Shown one piece after another: positions 9,152-18,222 of a stretch of 64,000 bases of DNA (within the stretch, counting starts at the first letter, position 1; every line of letters begins with the position of its first letter). The stretch covers positions 558,001 to 622,000 of the forward strand of contig CANMTD010000001.1 of assembly GCA_947500775.1 (NCBI GenBank), given 5' to 3'. A program made the translations under genes and the position numbers. Under the pieces are notes generated by a model. That model was not told where the DNA came from. It made no database searches and saw only the letters and a program-made list of their open reading frames with translations. The stretch comes from an uncultured Paracoccaceae bacterium (GTDB taxonomy: Bacteria > Pseudomonadota > Alphaproteobacteria > Rhodobacterales > Rhodobacteraceae).

Positions 9152-11575
9152 CTAGCTGCGGCGTTTGGCCCGCAGGGTGGGTTCGGCCACGGTCGGGTCC
9201 TCGGGCCAGGGGTGTTTGGGGTACCGGCCGCGCATGTCCTTGCGCACATCGGCATAGGAACTGGCCCAGAACCCCGGCAGGTCCATCGTCACCTGCACCG
9301 GTTTCTGCCCCGGCGACAGCAATGTGATCCGCAGCGGCAGGCGGTTGGGCCCGATCACCGGATGGGCGGTGACTCCGAACATCTCTTGCAGGCGCACCGC
9401 GATCCCGGGCGCTTCGCCTGCGTAATCAATCGCCACCTTGCGCCCCATCGGCGTGGTGAATTGCGCAGGGGCCAGCCGGTTCACCAACTGCCCGGCGTCC
9501 CAGTCCAGCGCGCCGCGCAGGGCGGGCAGCAGATCGAACCGTTTCAGGTCCTCGGCAGTCTTGACGCCCGCCAGATGCGGCAGCAGCCAGTCGTCCAGCC
9601 GTGCCATCAGCCCCGCGTCGGAAAAATCGGGCAGGTCTGATCCTTCGCCCCGCAGCAGTTCGACCCGCGCCTGCAACCGCCGCGCGGCATCCCCCCATGG
9701 CAGGCCCAGCTCGCGCACGCCGTCCAGCATGGCGTGGGCGAGCCTATCGGCGGGGGCGTCTTTCCAGTTGCGGTCGGCCAGCACCAGCGCGCCGAACATT
9801 TCGCGCTGGCGGGTCACTACCCGGCGGTCGCGTTTCGACCATTCGCAGACATCGCGCCAGTCGATCCGGTCATCATACAACCCGCGCAATTCGCCCTCGC
9901 TCAGCGTGGCGGCCAGCCTGATCCGCGCCTCGCGCGCGTCGCCGTCCAGATCGGTGGCGACGATCAGCCGCGCGCCTGCCATCGGGTCGGCGGGGTCCAT
10001 CACCGCGCCCTTGCCGCCCGACAGTACCCAGCGCGGATCGTCGCCGCGCCGCCGCAGCCCGATCCGGTCGGGATAAGCCAGCGCCGCCATTTCCCCAAGG
10101 CTCAGCGCCGGGCGGTCCTGCACCAGCCGGGCCAGGCGCTGCGCCTCGGCGTTGATGGTACGCCCGTTGCCGCGCAGCTTTGCGCCCTTGGGGTCGTTCA
10201 GCGCCCGCACCCGCAGCGCCAGATCGACCTGCCGCGTTTCCAGCGGATCGCGATCCGCCATCAGTGCGGCCAGACGCGCGCCTGTTTTGCCCGCCTGCAA
10301 CAGCATATGGCCCAGCCGGGGATGCAGCGGCAGCGCGGCCAGCGCGCGCCCGTGGTCGGTGATCCGGCCCGCGCCATCCAGCGCGCCCAATTGCGTCAGC
10401 AGGGTCTGCGCCTCGGCAAAGGCGCCCGGGTTGGGCTGGGTCAGGAACGCCAGATCGCCGGGGGCCGCGCCCCACAGCGCCAGTTCCAGCACCAGACCGG
10501 TCAGATCGGTTGCTTCGATCTCGGCCGGGGGGAAGGGCAACAGCCCGCCCTCTTCGCCGCGCGTCCACAACCGGTAACAGCTGCCTTCGGCCACCCGCCC
10601 GGCGCGGCCCCGGCGCTGTTCGGCCTCGGCCTTGGTCACCCGTTCGGTCACCAGCCGCGACATGCCCGAATTGGGATCGAACCGCGCCCGCCGCGCCCGC
10701 CCGCCATCGACCACCACCCGCACGTCCTGAATGGTCAGCGAGGTTTCGGCGATCGCCGTGGCCAGCACCACCTTGCGCCCGGTGGCGGCAGGCGCAATCG
10801 CCGCGCGCTGATCCTTGAACGCCATCGCGCCATAGAGCGGATGCACATGGCAGTCGGGCGGCAGGGATAACCGCGCCGCCACCCGCCTGATTTCGCCCTC
10901 GCCCGGCAGGAACACCAGAACCCCGCCGCTGGTTTCGGCGACCGCCTGTTCGACCAATCCGGCCACCGCCGCGTCATAGCGCGCGGTCTTGGCCACCGGC
11001 CGGTCCAGCCAGCGGGTTTCCACCGGAAAGGCCCGCCCCTGCGAGGTGACGATGGGCGCATCGTCCAGCAGAGCGGCCACCGGCGCGGCCTCCAGCGTGG
11101 CGGACATCACCAGCACGATCAGGTCCTCGCGCAGGGCGCCGCGCGCCTCCCACGTCAGGGCCAGCCCCAGATCGGCGTTCAGGGATCGTTCGTGAAATTC
11201 GTCAAAGATCACCGCGCCTACGCCCGGCAATTCGGGGTCGGACTGCAGCATCCGGGTCAGGATGCCTTCGGTCACCACCTCGATCCGGGTGTCGTTAGAT
11301 ACCTTTGCCTCGCCCCGGATGCGGTATCCGACGGTCCGGCCCACCGGTTCGCCCAGTGTTTCGGCCATCCGCTCGGCGGCAGCGCGGGCGGCCAGGCGGC
11401 GCGGCTCCAGCATCAGGATGCGGCCCGTGCACAGCCCGGCCTGCAACATCGCCAGCGGCACGCGCGTGGTTTTGCCCGCCCCCGGCGGGGCCTGCAACAC
11501 GGCCCGGCTCGCGCGCCCAAGGGCGGTCAAAAGCGCGGGCAGCGCATCGTCGATGGGCAGGCGGGTCTGTGTCAT
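9152..11575 (-). CDS. hrpB: ATP-dependent helicase HrpB
   Basis: 807-residue DExH-box helicase. Motif I is APPGAGKTTR near residue 30, motif II is DEFH (FDEFHERSLNADL), motif III is VMSAT and motif VI is QRRGRAGR. The C-terminal HrpB domain runs to the end and holds the family's PTLRAKRRS-like basic tail. Length is normal for HrpB. Its cellular job is poorly known in the family (RNA helicase by motif). Start has a clear N-terminal LPIDDALPALLTAL helix. Divergent from meaB across about 125 bp. Confidence 0.92.
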   Translation of the reverse strand: MTQTRLPIDDALPALLTALGRASRAVLQAPPGAGKTTRVPLAMLQAGLCTGRILMLEPRRLAARAAAERMAETLGEPVGRTVGYRIRGEAKVSNDTRIEVVTEGILTRMLQSDPELPGVGAVIFDEFHERSLNADLGLALTWEARGALREDLIVLVMSATLEAAPVAALLDDAPIVTSQGRAFPVETRWLDRPVAKTARYDAAVAGLVEQAVAETSGGVLVFLPGEGEIRRVAARLSLPPDCHVHPLYGAMAFKDQRAAIAPAATGRKVVLATAIAETSLTIQDVRVVVDGGRARRARFDPNSGMSRLVTERVTKAEAEQRRGRAGRVAEGSCYRLWTRGEEGGLLPFPPAEIEATDLTGLVLELALWGAAPGDLAFLTQPNPGAFAEAQTLLTQLGALDGAGRITDHGRALAALPLHPRLGHMLLQAGKTGARLAALMADRDPLETRQVDLALRVRALNDPKGAKLRGNGRTINAEAQRLARLVQDRPALSLGEMAALAYPDRIGLRRRGDDPRWVLSGGKGAVMDPADPMAGARLIVATDLDGDAREARIRLAATLSEGELRGLYDDRIDWRDVCEWSKRDRRVVTRQREMFGALVLADRNWKDAPADRLAHAMLDGVRELGLPWGDAARRLQARVELLRGEGSDLPDFSDAGLMARLDDWLLPHLAGVKTAEDLKRFDLLPALRGALDWDAGQLVNRLAPAQFTTPMGRKVAIDYAGEAPGIAVRLQEMFGVTAHPVIGPNRLPLRITLLSPGQKPVQVTMDLPGFWASSYADVRKDMRGRYPKHPWPEDPTVAEPTLRAKRRS

Positions 11576-11699
11576 CGCCCGCCTTTATCTGCAATTTGTT
11601 TCCGCCGCGCCAGAGGCTGCGACAGAATATGCGCGCCCCGCTCTGGACAGGGGCCGGGCCGTCGGGGCACAACCGGCGGGAACGAACGCCGGAGGGGTA

Positions 11700-12680
11700 A
11701 TGAGCACAAGCGATTTGGCACAGCGTATTCTGGCCGGCGAACGCCGCGCCCTGGCCCGCGCGATCACCCTGGTCGAAAGCGGGCGCGCGGATCACCGGGA
11801 CGCGGCTGTCGCGCTGCTGGATCAACTGGCGGGGGCGGGGCGGCAGGCGCTGCGCATTGGCCTGTCGGGCACGCCGGGGGTGGGCAAATCCACCTTTATC
11901 GAAAGCTTCGGCCTGATGCTGACGGGGCTGGGGTTGCGGGTGGCGGTTCTGGCGGTCGATCCCAGCTCGGCCCGTTCGGGCGGATCGATTCTGGGGGACA
12001 AGACCCGGATGGAACGGCTGAGCCGCGATCCGAACGCCTTTATCCGCCCCTCGCCCAGCCAGACCGCGCTGGGCGGTGTCGCGCGGCGCACCCGTGACGC
12101 GGTCGCATTGTGCGAGGCGGCGGGGTTCGACGTGGTGCTGATCGAAACCGTGGGGGTCGGGCAATCCGAAACCATGGTGGCCGATATGGCCGATCTGTTC
12201 ATCCTGCTGCTGGCGCCCGCGGGCGGCGATGAATTGCAGGGCGTCAAACGCGGCATCATGGAAATCGCGGATCTGATCCTTGTGAACAAGGCCGATGGCG
12301 ATCTGAAAGCGGCGGCCACCCGCACCTGCGCCGATTATGCCGGCGCGCTGCGCCTGCTGCGCAAACGCCCCCAGGACCCCGAAGGGTTCCCCAAGGCGAT
12401 GACCGTTTCGGCGCTGCAGGACGAAGGGCTGGCCAAGGCCTGGGGCGAAATGCAGGAGCTGACCCAATGGCGGCGCGACAACGGGCATTTCAACGCCCGC
12501 CGCGCCGAACAGGCCCGCCACTGGTTCGATGAAGAGGTCCGTCAGGGCCTGCTGGCCCAGTTGGAAAGTGATCCCGACATGCGCGCGCGGATGCAGGCGC
12601 TGGGCGGGCAGGTGGCGGCCGGGCAGATGGGGGTCAGCGCGGCGGTGACACAGATGCTGACCGCGCTGCGCGGGGCTTAG
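11700..12680 (+). CDS. meaB: Methylmalonyl-CoA mutase chaperone GTPase MeaB (ArgK family)
   Basis: 326-residue G3E P-loop GTPase that protects and reactivates the B12-dependent methylmalonyl-CoA mutase. Walker A is GTPGVGKST, followed by AVDPSSARSGGSILGDKTRM, ETVGVGQSE and the base-specifying NKADGD. The ATG at 11700 has GGAGGG only 3 bp upstream, a short spacing; the frame continues open upstream but the homologous start region MSTSDLAQRILAGERRALAR fits here. The mutase genes are not in the window, but the propionyl-CoA ligase (prpE) at 31.5-33.4 kb feeds the same propionate pathway. Confidence 0.92.
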   Translation: MSTSDLAQRILAGERRALARAITLVESGRADHRDAAVALLDQLAGAGRQALRIGLSGTPGVGKSTFIESFGLMLTGLGLRVAVLAVDPSSARSGGSILGDKTRMERLSRDPNAFIRPSPSQTALGGVARRTRDAVALCEAAGFDVVLIETVGVGQSETMVADMADLFILLLAPAGGDELQGVKRGIMEIADLILVNKADGDLKAAATRTCADYAGALRLLRKRPQDPEGFPKAMTVSALQDEGLAKAWGEMQELTQWRRDNGHFNARRAEQARHWFDEEVRQGLLAQLESDPDMRARMQALGGQVAAGQMGVSAAVTQMLTALRGA

Positions 12681-13420
12681 GCCGCGCTGTTCCGGCGTTC
12701 CGCGATGGGCGGCGTGCCGAACTGTCTGCGGAACGCCTTGGCGAATCCTTCGGGCGAGCCATAGCCGTATCGCCGCGCCACCCTGTCGACACGGTCGCCC
12801 CGGCGCAGGTCGTTGCGCGCCAGCGTCAGCCGCCATTGCCGCAGATAGGCCGCAGGCCGCAGCGCGACCCTGTCGTGAAACAACTCCGAAAACCGGCTGA
12901 GCGACAGACCGGCGATCTGCGCCAGATCCTCGTTGCGCCAGTCGCGCCCCGGCGCGTCATGCATGGCGACGATGGCCCGGCTGATGCGCGGGTCGGCCAG
13001 CCCGGCCAGCAACCCCGGTTCGGTGCCGCAGTCTTCGATCAGGTGGCGCAGCAGGCGGACCATCAGAACCTCGGCCAGCCGGTCCAGCACCGATCCTGCG
13101 CCGCAACGGTCGGCAGTCAGCTCTGACTGCATCAGCGCCACCAGATTGGCCGTGTCGGGGTCGGCGGTGACATCCAGCGTGACCACCGGCGGCAAAGAGG
13201 CGATCAGCGGGTTCACATCGCCGCCCCAATCCACCCGCGCGGCAAAGACGACCGGGGCGCCGGGGCGCAGCGGCGCCCGCCCGGCGGGGGCAAAGATCAC
13301 CCGGTCCGGGGCGCCATCCCCGCCCGCCGTCACCACCAGCGCTGCCTGATCGACCGGGGCCCGCGTCACGGTCAGGTGAAATTGCTGCATCAGCGTGGTC
13401 AGGCGGTCATATTTGCGCAT
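12677..13420 (-). CDS. AraC-family transcriptional regulator
   Basis: 247-residue regulator. Residues 1-140 form a cupin-like ligand domain (the AraC-type N-domain of the AraC/XylS cupin-6 group), and residues about 150-245 carry two HTH motifs: NEDLAQIAGLSLSRFSELF and RVDRVARRYGYGSPEGFAKAFR followed by the usual FGTPP. It is divergent from the peroxiredoxin-like gene, which is the probable target. Its 3' end overlaps the meaB stop tail-to-tail by 4 bp. Confidence 0.88.
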   Translation of the reverse strand: MRKYDRLTTLMQQFHLTVTRAPVDQAALVVTAGGDGAPDRVIFAPAGRAPLRPGAPVVFAARVDWGGDVNPLIASLPPVVTLDVTADPDTANLVALMQSELTADRCGAGSVLDRLAEVLMVRLLRHLIEDCGTEPGLLAGLADPRISRAIVAMHDAPGRDWRNEDLAQIAGLSLSRFSELFHDRVALRPAAYLRQWRLTLARNDLRRGDRVDRVARRYGYGSPEGFAKAFRRQFGTPPIAERRNSAA

Positions 13421-13507
13421 ATCAGAGGATCGGTTGGGTTTTTCGGATTTTCATATCCAATTATGCTGTACTCAGGCGGTAACCACAACCCACTCAGGAT
13501 AAAACCC

Positions 13508-14044
13508 ATGCTGATGCCCCGCCAGAAAACCCCCGGCCTGACCGTTCCCACGCTGGACCACGGTACATTCGATCTGTCCGCAGCCACGCCCGAACGCGGC
13601 ACGGTGATCTGTTTTTATCGCGGGCTGCACTGCCCGATCTGCGCCACCTATCTGACCGAGTTCCAGAAACGCGTGGCCGATTTCGCCGAACGCGGGGTCG
13701 AAACCATCGCCATCAGCGCCGACGATCAGGACCGCACCCGCGCCATGGCCGAAAAGGTCGGAGCAACCACGCTGCGCTTTGGCTATGACCTGCCGTTGCA
13801 GGTGGCGCGCGACTGGGGGCTGTATATCTCGACCTCGCGCGGCAAAACCTCGATCGGGATCGAAGAACCGGCGCTGTTTTCCGAACCCGGCCTGTTCATG
13901 GTGACGCCCGAACAGACGCTGTATTACGGATCGACCCAGACCATGCCCTTTGTGCGGCCGCATTTTTCGGAACTGGTCGGCGCGCTGGACTTTGCCATTC
14001 CGAACAATTATCCGGCGCGGGGCGAATACACCGGCGCGGTCTGA
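13508..14044 (+). CDS. Peroxiredoxin-like AhpC/TSA family protein
   Basis: 178-residue thioredoxin-fold protein. The active-site region is FYRGLHCPICATYL, with a CPIC pair rather than the single peroxidatic Cys context (TxxC) of classic AhpC; the next block, VETIAISADDQDRTRAMA, is typical of AhpC/TSA 'peroxiredoxin-like' proteins. The start at 13508 is the first Met after the divergent promoter region; two Mets in quick succession (13508, 13514) leave a small doubt. Likely controlled by the divergent AraC regulator. Reductant and substrate are unknown. Confidence 0.8.
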   Translation: MLMPRQKTPGLTVPTLDHGTFDLSAATPERGTVICFYRGLHCPICATYLTEFQKRVADFAERGVETIAISADDQDRTRAMAEKVGATTLRFGYDLPLQVARDWGLYISTSRGKTSIGIEEPALFSEPGLFMVTPEQTLYYGSTQTMPFVRPHFSELVGALDFAIPNNYPARGEYTGAV

Positions 14045-14103
14045 TCCGTAAGGTTCTGACGGGCGGGCGTCGCATTTGTCAGGGGTTTTTCACAACGAAT
14101 CCC

Positions 14104-14132
14104 TTGACGCCCCTCCGGATTTGCCTTTAAAG
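14104..14132 (+). promoter_or_regulatory. Candidate promoter for rpmB
   Basis: TTGACG at 14104-14109 and TTAAAG at 14127-14132 are separated by 17 bp, a good sigma-70 arrangement 70 bp upstream of the L28 start, as expected for a strongly expressed ribosomal protein gene. Confidence 0.55.
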
Positions 14133-14201
14133 CAGCCGAACGGAATTCGAGGCGCTGCGCTTGCGGCGCCTGATCTATTATTCGAGACAAGGAAAAGACC
14201 C

Positions 14202-14489
14202 ATGTCGCGTGTTTGCGAACTGAGCGGAAAAGGCCCGATGACTGGCAACAATGTCAGCCACGCCAAAAACAGAACACGGCGCCGGTTTTTGCCGAACCTG
14301 AACGATGTGACCCTGCTGTCCGACACACTGGGCCGGTCGTTCAAGCTGCGCATCTCGGCGGCGGCGCTGCGCACGGTGGATCACCGCGGCGGACTGGACG
14401 CGTTCCTGGCAAAAGCCAAGGATGTCGAACTGTCCGACAAGGCGCTGAAGATCAAGAAAGACATCGCAAAGGCACAGGCAACCGCCTGA
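14202..14489 (+). CDS. rpmB: 50S ribosomal protein L28
   Basis: 95-residue L28. Begins [20 protein letters not shown] and has the rRNA-binding [12 protein letters not shown] segment, as in alphaproteobacterial L28. The ATG at 14202 was chosen by this conserved start; the frame is open upstream but encodes nothing conserved. The C-terminal extension (residues 70-95) is longer than the E. coli protein, normal for this class. Stands alone with its own promoter and terminator. Confidence 0.96.
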   Translation: MSRVCELSGKGPMTGNNVSHAKNRTRRRFLPNLNDVTLLSDTLGRSFKLRISAAALRTVDHRGGLDAFLAKAKDVELSDKALKIKKDIAKAQATA

Positions 14490-14511
14490 TCCTGTCGACG
14501 ATGTACTGAAG

Positions 14512-14545
14512 ACGGCCCTGCAGGTTCTGCACGGGCCGTTTCTGT
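14512..14545 (+). terminator. Terminator after rpmB
   Basis: ACGGCCC at 14512-14518 pairs with GGGCCGT at 14533-14539, followed by TTCTGTTTG. The T-run is interrupted but the position, 22 bp after the stop, fits. Confidence 0.7.
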
Positions 14546-14603
14546 TTGTCCGCTTCCTTTTGCCACTTTATGTCTGCCCGTATTGGGCGCTATAAGGGCC
14601 CGG

Positions 14604-14951
14604 ATGTTTCGCATGCGATCTCTGACCGCGCTGGTACTGGCGCTGATGCTGGGGCTGACCTCGCTGTCGCTGGCCGCCGCGCGCGGTCATGCGCCTGCGG
14701 TGGGCGCGATCGAACTGTGCACCGGCGCGGGTATGCAGATGCTGCCGGTGGATGCCGATGGCAACCCCACTGGCCCCGCGCATATCTGCCCCGACGGGCT
14801 GGCCGCGCTGGCGATGCTGGCCGTCGATGCCCCGCATCTGCCGGGGCAGGTCAGCACCGGCACGGCGCAACCTTTGCCAACCGTCGCATCGGTGGCCGGT
14901 GCGCCGGTTCTGTCGGCGCAGGCGCGCGCGCCGCCCGTCCTGTCTGCCTGA
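14604..14951 (+). CDS. Small exported hypothetical protein upstream of copper chaperone
   Basis: 115 residues. Begins MFRMRSLTALVLALMLGL, a signal peptide or membrane anchor with a probable cleavage after SLAAA. The mature part has two cysteines (ELCTGAG, HICPDG) about 27 residues apart and ends in ARAPPVLSA, a tail resembling DUF2946-type proteins that often accompany copper-handling genes. The start at 14604 is preferred to 14583 because it puts the hydrophobic segment near the N-terminus. It lies 39 bp before the PCu(A)C gene, so both are probably one unit; a role in metal handling is inferred from that alone. Confidence 0.6.
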   Translation: MFRMRSLTALVLALMLGLTSLSLAAARGHAPAVGAIELCTGAGMQMLPVDADGNPTGPAHICPDGLAALAMLAVDAPHLPGQVSTGTAQPLPTVASVAGAPVLSAQARAPPVLSA

Positions 14952-14990
14952 TCAAACCCCGATTTTCAGACATTCAAGACGGAGGACGAC

Positions 14991-15488
14991 ATGTCCCTCA
15001 AATCCACTCTCTGCGCGGCCGTTGCCGCAATTTCGCTGTCCCTGCCTGCATTGGCGCAGGACATCATGGTCGATGACGCCTATGCCCGCGTGTCGACCAA
15101 AGCGTCGAAATCCGGCGCGGCCTTCATGATGCTGCACAATATGTCCGACAGCGACGACCGGCTGATCAATGCCACCTCGGACGTGTCCAAGCGGGTCGAG
15201 CTGCACACCCACGAAGCGGGCGGTGACGGCGTCATGCGCATGATCCATGTCGAAGAGGGTTTTGCCCTGCCAGCCGGGGAAACCCACGCGCTTGCGCGCG
15301 GCGGCGATCACGTCATGTTCATGGGGCTGAACCGCCCGCTGGAACATGGCGATGTGGTCACCGTGACGCTGGAATTCGAAAAGGCGGGTCTGGTGACCGT
15401 CGAGATTCCCGTCGATCTGGAACGCAAACCGGAACACGGCAAGATGCAGCACGGTCACGGCAAGATGAAGGCTGGCGCCACCAACTGA
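14991..15488 (+). CDS. Periplasmic copper chaperone PCu(A)C
   Basis: 165 residues with a signal peptide (cleaved about LPALAQ/D). The fold begins with IMVDDAYARVS, and the copper site is given by the Met/His series: FMMLHNMSD, HTHEAGGDGVMRMIHVE and ALARGGDHVMFMGL, the H(M)x10Mx21HxM pattern of the family. A C-terminal His/Met extension (KPEHGKMQHGHGKMKAG) may bind extra copper. These chaperones deliver Cu(I) to the CuA/CuB centres of cytochrome c oxidase in the periplasm. Confidence 0.9.
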   Translation: MSLKSTLCAAVAAISLSLPALAQDIMVDDAYARVSTKASKSGAAFMMLHNMSDSDDRLINATSDVSKRVELHTHEAGGDGVMRMIHVEEGFALPAGETHALARGGDHVMFMGLNRPLEHGDVVTVTLEFEKAGLVTVEIPVDLERKPEHGKMQHGHGKMKAGATN

Positions 15489-15498
15489 TGCCCTGCAT

Positions 15499-16200
15499 CT
15501 AATCCGCCTGAGTGGCCAGCACCTCGGCCACCCAGGCGGGCACCAATTCGGTTGCCGGGCCATAGCGCACGGTGTCGAAATCCCCGCTGGCCTCGGACGG
15601 CTCCAGGTTCAGCTCCAGCGTGGCAACCCCCGCCCGCGCCGCATCCTGCACAAAGGCCGCCGCCGGGAACACCGTGCCCGAGGTACCGATCGCCACGAAC
15701 AGATCGGCGGCCCGCAGCGCATCCCAGATCACATCCATGTAATAAGGGTATTCCCCGAACCAGACGATATCGGGCCGGGTGGCCGGGGCCGCGCAGGCCG
15801 GGCAGGGATCGGCAGGCTGCATCACCTCCGGCGCCTCCCAGCGGTGCCCGCAGGCTGCGCATAACGCGCCTGCCAACGTCCCGTGCATATGCCAGACCGC
15901 CTGCGATCCGGCCCGTTCATGCAGGTCGTCCACATTCTGCGTGATGATCCGCAACGCGCCGGGCCGCGCCCTTTCCAACGCGGCCAGCGCGTGGTGCGCG
16001 GCGTTGGGCGCGGCCCCCCGACAATTGGCGCGGCGGGCGTTATAGAATTCATGCACCAGCGCGGGGTTGCGGGCGAACCCTTCGGGGGTCGCGACCTCGT
16101 TCAGATCGTATCTGGTCCACAGCCCGTCTTCGTCGCGGAACGTGCCCAATCCGCTTTCGGCGGAAATCCCCGCCCCTGTCAATATGATGATCTTGGCCAA
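15499..16200 (-). CDS. cobB: NAD-dependent protein deacylase, class III sirtuin (CobB)
   Basis: About 233 residues. NAD motifs: LTGAGISAESGLGTFRD and ITQNVDDLHERAG; catalytic His in WHMHGTL; zinc ligands in CAACGH and CPAC. The FYNARR segment has the Tyr/Arg pair of class III sirtuins, which favours removal of succinyl and malonyl groups as well as acetyl. An ATG lies at 16212, but GGAGGG (16204-16209 on the minus strand) overlaps its first codons and is well placed for the TTG at 16200, giving MAKIIILTGAG; I prefer that start. Divergent from the phosphatase. Confidence 0.9.
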   Translation of the reverse strand: MAKIIILTGAGISAESGLGTFRDEDGLWTRYDLNEVATPEGFARNPALVHEFYNARRANCRGAAPNAAHHALAALERARPGALRIITQNVDDLHERAGSQAVWHMHGTLAGALCAACGHRWEAPEVMQPADPCPACAAPATRPDIVWFGEYPYYMDVIWDALRAADLFVAIGTSGTVFPAAAFVQDAARAGVATLELNLEPSEASGDFDTVRYGPATELVPAWVAEVLATQAD

Positions 16201-16242
16201 GCTGCCCTCCATGCGTTAACACTTTGCGCAATGGAGGAGTAT

Positions 16243-16722
16243 ATGACCACCCGTATCCTGTTCGTCTGCCTTGGAAACATCTGCAGATCCCCGACGGCCC
16301 ACGGCGTGTTTCAGACCATGGCCCAGCAGGCCGGGCTGAACGTGCATGTCGAAAGCGCGGGCACCGGCGGCTGGCACATCGGCGATCCCCCCGACGGGCG
16401 CACACGGGCCGAAGCGATGCGCCGCGGCTATGACCTCAGCCATCTGCGCGCGCAACAGGCGGTCGCCGCCGATTTCGACCGGTTCGACCTGATCATCGGG
16501 ATGGATCACAGCAATATCGATGCGCTGGAACGGATGCGCCCGATGGGCAACGACACGCCCGTCGCGCTGTTCCTGTCCTATGCCGAAACCGACAGGGCCG
16601 AGGTGCCCGATCCCTATTACGAGGGCGGGTTTGCCACCGTGTTCGACCTGATCGAACAGGCCAGCCGCGGCTTGATCACGCGGCTGTCCGCACCGGTCAG
16701 CGGCAGAACGCCTCTGCCGTAG
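16243..16722 (+). CDS. Low-molecular-weight protein tyrosine phosphatase
   Basis: 159 residues. The P-loop FVCLGNICRSP carries the nucleophile Cys9 and Arg15; the general-acid loop is VPDPYYEGGF. GGAGGAG lies just before the ATG at 16243. LMW-PTPs dephosphorylate tyrosine residues, in bacteria often of exopolysaccharide kinases; none is near. Arsenate reductases share the fold, but the DPYY loop favours a phosphatase. Its 3' end overlaps the next gene, on the other strand, by 26 bp. Confidence 0.9.
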   Translation: MTTRILFVCLGNICRSPTAHGVFQTMAQQAGLNVHVESAGTGGWHIGDPPDGRTRAEAMRRGYDLSHLRAQQAVAADFDRFDLIIGMDHSNIDALERMRPMGNDTPVALFLSYAETDRAEVPDPYYEGGFATVFDLIEQASRGLITRLSAPVSGRTPLP

Positions 16723-16996
16723 AACCGAAGGTCCTGTAGCGCTGCCAGAAATCTTCGTGGCTGCGCCGGTCGGATTGCCGGATGTCCTGCGCCTTTTGCG
16801 GATCGCGGAAAAAGCTGGCGGCCAGCTTCTGATCCTTGCCCGACAGCGTCAGATCGGCCGCATCCTGAATGCAGCCGCACAAGGATCGCGACACGCCCGA
16901 GCGGTCTGATTTCAGACAGGCCCGTTCGATGACGCTGGCCTGTGCCACGGGGGATACGGCGATCAGCGCGGCGGTGACAAATGTCAGAATTTTCAT
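16697..16996 (-). CDS. Small exported protein with four cysteines
   Basis: 99 residues starting MKILTFVTAALIAVSPVAQA, a clear Sec signal peptide cleaved at AQA/S. The mature part is short, charged and helical with ACLKSDRSG, a CGC pair and a final FCR, so two disulfides are possible. The same family occurs widely in Rhodobacterales and is sometimes labelled 'arginine transporter' in databases (from memory); nothing in this sequence supports transport. An upstream Met at 17014 is possible but would put a polar stretch ahead of the signal peptide. Confidence 0.65.
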   Translation of the reverse strand: MKILTFVTAALIAVSPVAQASVIERACLKSDRSGVSRSLCGCIQDAADLTLSGKDQKLAASFFRDPQKAQDIRQSDRRSHEDFWQRYRTFGSTAEAFCR

Positions 16997-17078
16997 ACTC
17001 TGCCTCATGTGCAAATGTCGGTTACCCGATCTTTATCCGCGCAGAATACCACAGCTTTGACGCGCGCAGAAGCCCCGC

Positions 17079-17423
17079 CTATGCCATCTGCTTCAGTCTG
17101 TGACCGACGGTCGCAATCGCCTGAATCGCCGGGATCAGCAATTCGCCGTGTTCGGTCAGCGCATATTCGACCGACGGCGGCGAGGTCGGGCGCACCGTGC
17201 GCTGGATGATGCCCTGGGCCTCCAGCTCGCGCAGGCGGGTGGTCAGCATCTTGGCCGATATCCCCGGGACATCCTCGCGCAATTCGCTGAACCGGCGGGG
17301 GGCCGCCTGCAGGTTCCACAGGATATTGGCGGCCCAGGTCGCCCCGATCACCGACATGCATTCGGTCAGCGGACAGCCATAGGGCACCTCTGGCGCTTTA
17401 TTCTTTCGCATTTTCAAGGCCAT
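17079..17423 (-). CDS. HxlR-family winged-helix regulator of the GST operon
   Basis: 114 residues. Has the N-terminal cysteine context YGCPLTECMSVIGATW typical of HxlR regulators that sense electrophiles or oxidants, then RFSELREDVPGISAKMLTTR (HTH) and LRELEAQGIIQRTV with the wing SVEYALTEHGE. Divergent from the glutathione S-transferase operon, which it very likely controls through the inverted repeats in the shared promoter region. Confidence 0.86.
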   Translation of the reverse strand: MALKMRKNKAPEVPYGCPLTECMSVIGATWAANILWNLQAAPRRFSELREDVPGISAKMLTTRLRELEAQGIIQRTVRPTSPPSVEYALTEHGELLIPAIQAIATVGHRLKQMA

Positions 17424-17433
17424 GGCGATCTCC

Positions 17434-17468
17434 GGTTACCGTGGGGAAACTTGAAAAGCAAGGTAACC
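17434..17468. promoter_or_regulatory. Inverted repeat, probable HxlR operator
   Basis: GGTTACC (17434-17440) and GGTAACC (17462-17468) form an inverted pair 28 bp apart, centre to centre, in the divergent region. GAAACT occurs three times nearby. Binding of the adjacent HxlR protein is inferred. Confidence 0.5.
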
Positions 17469-17555
17469 AAAGGAAACTACGTTTACAAGTGAAACTGTCA
17501 AATCTAGGGTCTGGACCGAAGGCGCCTTCACCCTTTCACCCAAGGAGATGACAGC

Positions 17556-18167
17556 ATGAAACTCTACTACAAACCGGGCGCCTGCTCACTGGCCAGCCAT
17601 ATCGCATTGACCGAAATCGGCGCGCGCCATGACATTGAACAGGTCGATACCAAGGCCGGAAAAACGGAGAACGGGAATGATTTTTCCAAGATCAATCCGA
17701 ACGGTTATGTGCCAGTCCTTGAGCTTGCGGATGGCCAGACAATCAGTGAGGGCGCGGCTGTTTTGCAATATATCGGCGACTCGGCGCCCGCCAGCGGCCT
17801 TACCCCGCCATCCGGCACGATGGAACGTGTGCGGGTGCAGCAATACCTGAACTACGTCGGCTCAGAGCTGCACAAATCCTTTGGCCCGCTTTTCGCCGAA
17901 ACACCCCCCGAAGGGGCCGCGAAAGAGGCCGCGCTGAAAGGGATCGCGCGCCGGTTCGATTATATTGAATCGCTGTTGTCGGATGGGCGCGATTTTCTGG
18001 TCGGCTCCAGTTTCACCGTGGCCGACGCCTATGCCTTTGTCGTGTCGAACTGGGCGAATTTCACCGGTATCGGGCTGGACGCCTGGCCCAACGTCAAAGC
18101 CTATGTCGACCGTATCGCCGCGCGTCCCGCCGTGCAGACCGCGATGAAGGCCGAAGGCCTGATCTGA
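17556..18167 (+). CDS. gst: Glutathione S-transferase, beta class
   Basis: 203 residues. N-terminal thioredoxin-like domain with MKLYYKPGACSLASHIALTE, where Cys10 is the beta-class catalytic residue; the glutathione cis-Pro loop is NPNGYVPVL and the SNAIL-like element is ISEGAAVLQYI. The C-terminal helical domain carries FTVADAYAFVVSNW. Catalyses glutathione conjugation or glutathione-dependent reduction in the cytosol. First gene of a three-gene unit with an NTF2-like protein and a tautomerase. Confidence 0.92.
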   Translation: MKLYYKPGACSLASHIALTEIGARHDIEQVDTKAGKTENGNDFSKINPNGYVPVLELADGQTISEGAAVLQYIGDSAPASGLTPPSGTMERVRVQQYLNYVGSELHKSFGPLFAETPPEGAAKEAALKGIARRFDYIESLLSDGRDFLVGSSFTVADAYAFVVSNWANFTGIGLDAWPNVKAYVDRIAARPAVQTAMKAEGLI

Positions 18168-18222
18168 TCCCCAGCCCGGGTGCCGGTCCCACCGGCACCC
18201 GCCCCGAAACAGGAGCCTTGCC